From contig NZ_JAASQI010000015.1 in the NCBI RefSeq assembly GCF_011762225.1, forward strand, positions 1 through 39,817: a stretch of DNA of 39,817 nt, written 5' to 3'. Of the stretch, positions 38,413 to 39,817 are shown piece by piece. Position numbers and translations under genes: made by a program. The notes beneath the pieces were generated by a model. The model was not told the origin of the DNA, did not search any database, and saw nothing but the letters and a program-made list of their open reading frames with translations. The stretch comes from Pseudochelatococcus lubricantis. Lineage in GTDB: Bacteria; Pseudomonadota; Alphaproteobacteria; Rhizobiales; Beijerinckiaceae. The stretch's first letter is position 1; each line of letters opens with the position of its first letter.

Positions 38413-38694
38413 ATGAACGCCAATCTCGCGACCCTGCCGCCGCGCTTCCTCCGCACCAAGGAAGCCGCCGAATTCCTCAGTCTCTCGGCCCGTACCCTCG
38501 AAAAGCACCGGACCTACGGCACCGGGCCGGCCTATCGCAAGCTTGGCGGGCGCGTCGTCTATTCCGTCAATGAGCTTGAGGCATGGGCTGAACGCGGCGC
38601 CGTGACGTCCACCTCCGATCCGCGGGGCAGCGTGCTGCCCGCGAAACGCCATGAGCCCGCACCGGCATCCCATGCCGGCCGTCACGCCCGCTGA
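38413..38694 (+). CDS. AlpA/excisionase-like HTH protein
   Basis: A 93-aa protein with the MerR/excisionase-type HTH: RFLRTKEAAEFLSLSARTLE, KHRTYGTGPAYRKLGGRVVY and VNELEAWAERG. The C-terminus is flexible and proline-rich. Such proteins act as recombination directionality factors or transcription activators in ICEs. It stands directly before repA (17-bp gap) and probably is its co-transcribed partner. GGAGG lies 5 bases before the ATG. Confidence 0.85.
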   Translation: MNANLATLPPRFLRTKEAAEFLSLSARTLEKHRTYGTGPAYRKLGGRVVYSVNELEAWAERGAVTSTSDPRGSVLPAKRHEPAPASHAGRHAR

Positions 38695-38711
38695 TCCGCG
38701 CGGTCTTTTCA

Positions 38712-39817
38712 ATGACGACGCGGCATCGCCCATCTCCGGAGCGCGGACAACTCGATCTGTTCCACGCGCTCCCTGGCGATTTCGCGCCCCGCGACGCGCA
38801 GGACCTCATGGCCTATCCGTTCTTCTCCCTCTCCAAGTCACACCGCACCGCGCCGATCGATTTCGTCGCCGGCGACGTGAGCATCCGCGTCGAGGCGGTT
38901 CCCGATCATGGCATGGCCACAATCTGGGATGCCGACATCCTCATCTGGGCGGCGAGCCAGATCGTCGAAGCGCGCGACAAAGGTCTTCGCACTTCGCGCC
39001 TGATGGCCGCCACCCCCTACGAGATCCTCAATTTCATCGGCCGCGGCGTATCGATGCGCGATTATCAGCGCCTCAAGGCTGCCCTCGACCGGCTGCAGTC
39101 GACCACGGTCGCAACCTCGATACGGCAAGCGGCCGAAGGCCGCCGCCACCGTTTCTCCTGGATCAATGAATGGCAGGAGCGCACCGATCGCCAGGGGCGT
39201 CCCGCCGGCATCGAGCTGATCGTGCCGGACTGGTTCTACCGCGCCGTTCTCGACGATGCGCTCGTCCTGACCATAGACCGGGACTATTTCGGTCTCACTG
39301 GAGGCCTCGACCGCTGGCTCTACCGCATTGTGCGCAAGCATGGCGGCAAACAACGCAATGGCTGGCGCTTCGACTTCCGCCACCTGCATCAGAAATCCGG
39401 CAGTCTTTCGCCATTCAAGCGCTTCGCGTTCGAGCTGCGCGACATCATTCGCCGCCAGCCATTGCCCGGCTACTCGCTGTTCCTTGAGGTCGAAGTCGGC
39501 GGCCGGTTGCTGCTTGCTTTCGAACCATCGGCGGCCTGTGGACAACCTGTGGACGGCCTCGTGCTATCAGGAACCCGACCTATCGTGCTATCGGGAACCG
39601 GAGGCTCGTGCTATCGGGAACCGAAACAGGGTGTAAGCTCTGGAAACAAAAAGCGAAATCGCGCCCTTAACTTAGAGTCTAACCAAGAATCTAACTTTGA
39701 AGAGCGCGCGCGCGATGTGGAAAACATCTGTCGGGGTGCCAGGTTTCGCGAACCGGGGCGAGGTTTCATGAACTCGCTCCAGGAAACGCGAACCGGATTC
39801 ACGGACCGGGAGCCGGA
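38712..39817 (+). CDS. repA: RPA-family replication initiator RepA, 3' end beyond the window
   Basis: At least 368 codons, open to the window edge. RPA-family features: PERGQLDLFHALPGDFAPRD, WDADILIWAASQIVEARDKG, ATPYEILNFIGRGVSMRDYQ, LDRLQSTTVATSIRQ and GGLDRWLYRIVRKHGGKQ. The conserved initiator domain ends near residue 270; the rest (VDGLVLSGTRPIVLSGTGG, then a Ser/Asn/Glu-rich tail) is encoded by direct-repeat DNA. Family members initiate replication of plasmids and of excised ICEs at iterons. The ATG at 38712 lacks a clear ribosome site but no other in-frame start is near, so coupling to the HTH gene is likely. Confidence 0.9.
   Translation, partial: MTTRHRPSPERGQLDLFHALPGDFAPRDAQDLMAYPFFSLSKSHRTAPIDFVAGDVSIRVEAVPDHGMATIWDADILIWAASQIVEARDKGLRTSRLMAATPYEILNFIGRGVSMRDYQRLKAALDRLQSTTVATSIRQAAEGRRHRFSWINEWQERTDRQGRPAGIELIVPDWFYRAVLDDALVLTIDRDYFGLTGGLDRWLYRIVRKHGGKQRNGWRFDFRHLHQKSGSLSPFKRFAFELRDIIRRQPLPGYSLFLEVEVGGRLLLAFEPSAACGQPVDGLVLSGTRPIVLSGTGGSCYREPKQGVSSGNKKRNRALNLESNQESNFEERARDVENICRGARFREPGRGFMNSLQETRTGFTDREP
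39559..39622 (+). repeat. Iterons TCGTGCTATCRGGAACC inside repA, three copies
   Basis: Copies at 39559-39575, 39583-39599 and 39606-39622, 24 and 23 bp apart, with a single A/G difference. They fit RepA binding on one helical face and mark a likely origin. Confidence 0.75.
39675..39695 (+). repeat. AT-rich tandem GARTCTAAC in the origin region
   Basis: GAGTCTAAC (39675-39683) and GAATCTAAC (39687-39695) within the most AT-rich stretch of the area (39635-39705), a candidate unwinding element between two repeat families. Confidence 0.45.
39742..39807 (+). repeat. Second repeat family GGTTTCRYGAACY, 20-bp spacing
   Basis: GGTTTCGCGAACC (39742), GGTTTCATGAACT (39762) and GGAAACGCGAACC (39782) are spaced by exactly 20 bp; GGATTCACGGACC (39795) is a looser fourth copy. 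They share GAACC with the first family and run towards the window edge. Confidence 0.55.

Noticed and set aside
1-39817. CRISPR array.
   Set aside because: No regularly spaced repeats with unique spacers; the only regular direct repeats are the repA iterons (20-24 bp period) and the par repeats.

Overview
The window is high-GC accessory DNA of an alphaproteobacterium, probably of the Hyphomicrobiales. The evidence is gene content (RPA-type RepA, DUF2285 proteins, a ParB-like/strawberry-notch helicase/toprim/SSB block, two ArdC proteins, ACR3-ArsH arsenic genes) together with codon and Shine-Dalgarno style. It holds parts of at least two mobile elements and no ordinary housekeeping genes.

Left part (1-9.72 kb). 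Toxin-antitoxin debris comes first: a truncated AAA-ATPase gene, an orphan HigA-type regulator, a chimeric antitoxin remnant and a complete HigB-HigA pair. Then come an ArdC antirestriction protein, two genes of unknown function, a ParA/ribbon-helix-helix partition pair with centromere-like repeats inside the coding sequence, a HTH_36 protein, a beta-class DNA methyltransferase and a large serine recombinase. The recombinase gene ends inside a 45-nt 3' fragment of a tRNA-Arg(CCG) gene on the minus strand.

Right part (9.72 kb to the end). This looks like the left end of an integrative element (ICE or integrated plasmid). The tRNA fragment is followed at once by a tyrosine integrase, a PIN-domain toxin-antitoxin pair and an HNH-nuclease gene with a frameshift. 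A 5.8-kb unit bounded by 18-bp inverted repeats (13555-19369) follows. It contains one IS1182-type transposase and the genes for a TSUP permease, ArsR, two ArsC, ACR3 and ArsH, so it looks like an insertion sequence that carries arsenic resistance as a passenger. It sits directly upstream of a second ardC.

From 19.4 to 36.5 kb lies a collinear block expected of the maintenance and early-transfer region of such elements: ardC, a PP-loop/PAPS-reductase-like protein, a ParB-like nuclease, several small conserved unknowns, a 1448-aa methyltransferase-helicase fusion, a toprim/primase-like protein, a DUF2493 protein and SSB. From 36.7 kb to the end come an XRE regulator, DUF2285 genes (one split by a +1 frameshift), an AlpA/excisionase-like HTH protein and RepA, whose 3' coding part carries two families of direct repeats (a likely origin) and runs off the window.

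The most unusual feature is a set of structured 5' leaders in the right element. Four operons (19470, 22150, 25629, 28151) share a leader with an outer GACGGG/CCYGTC stem and an inner stem whose bases change while pairing is kept. The DUF2493 gene has a 330-nt leader with a predicted pseudoknot that closes next to its start codon. The ssb gene has a 700-nt ORF-free leader. Together these suggest RNA-level control of the element's establishment genes. All structures were read by eye, without folding software or database searches.
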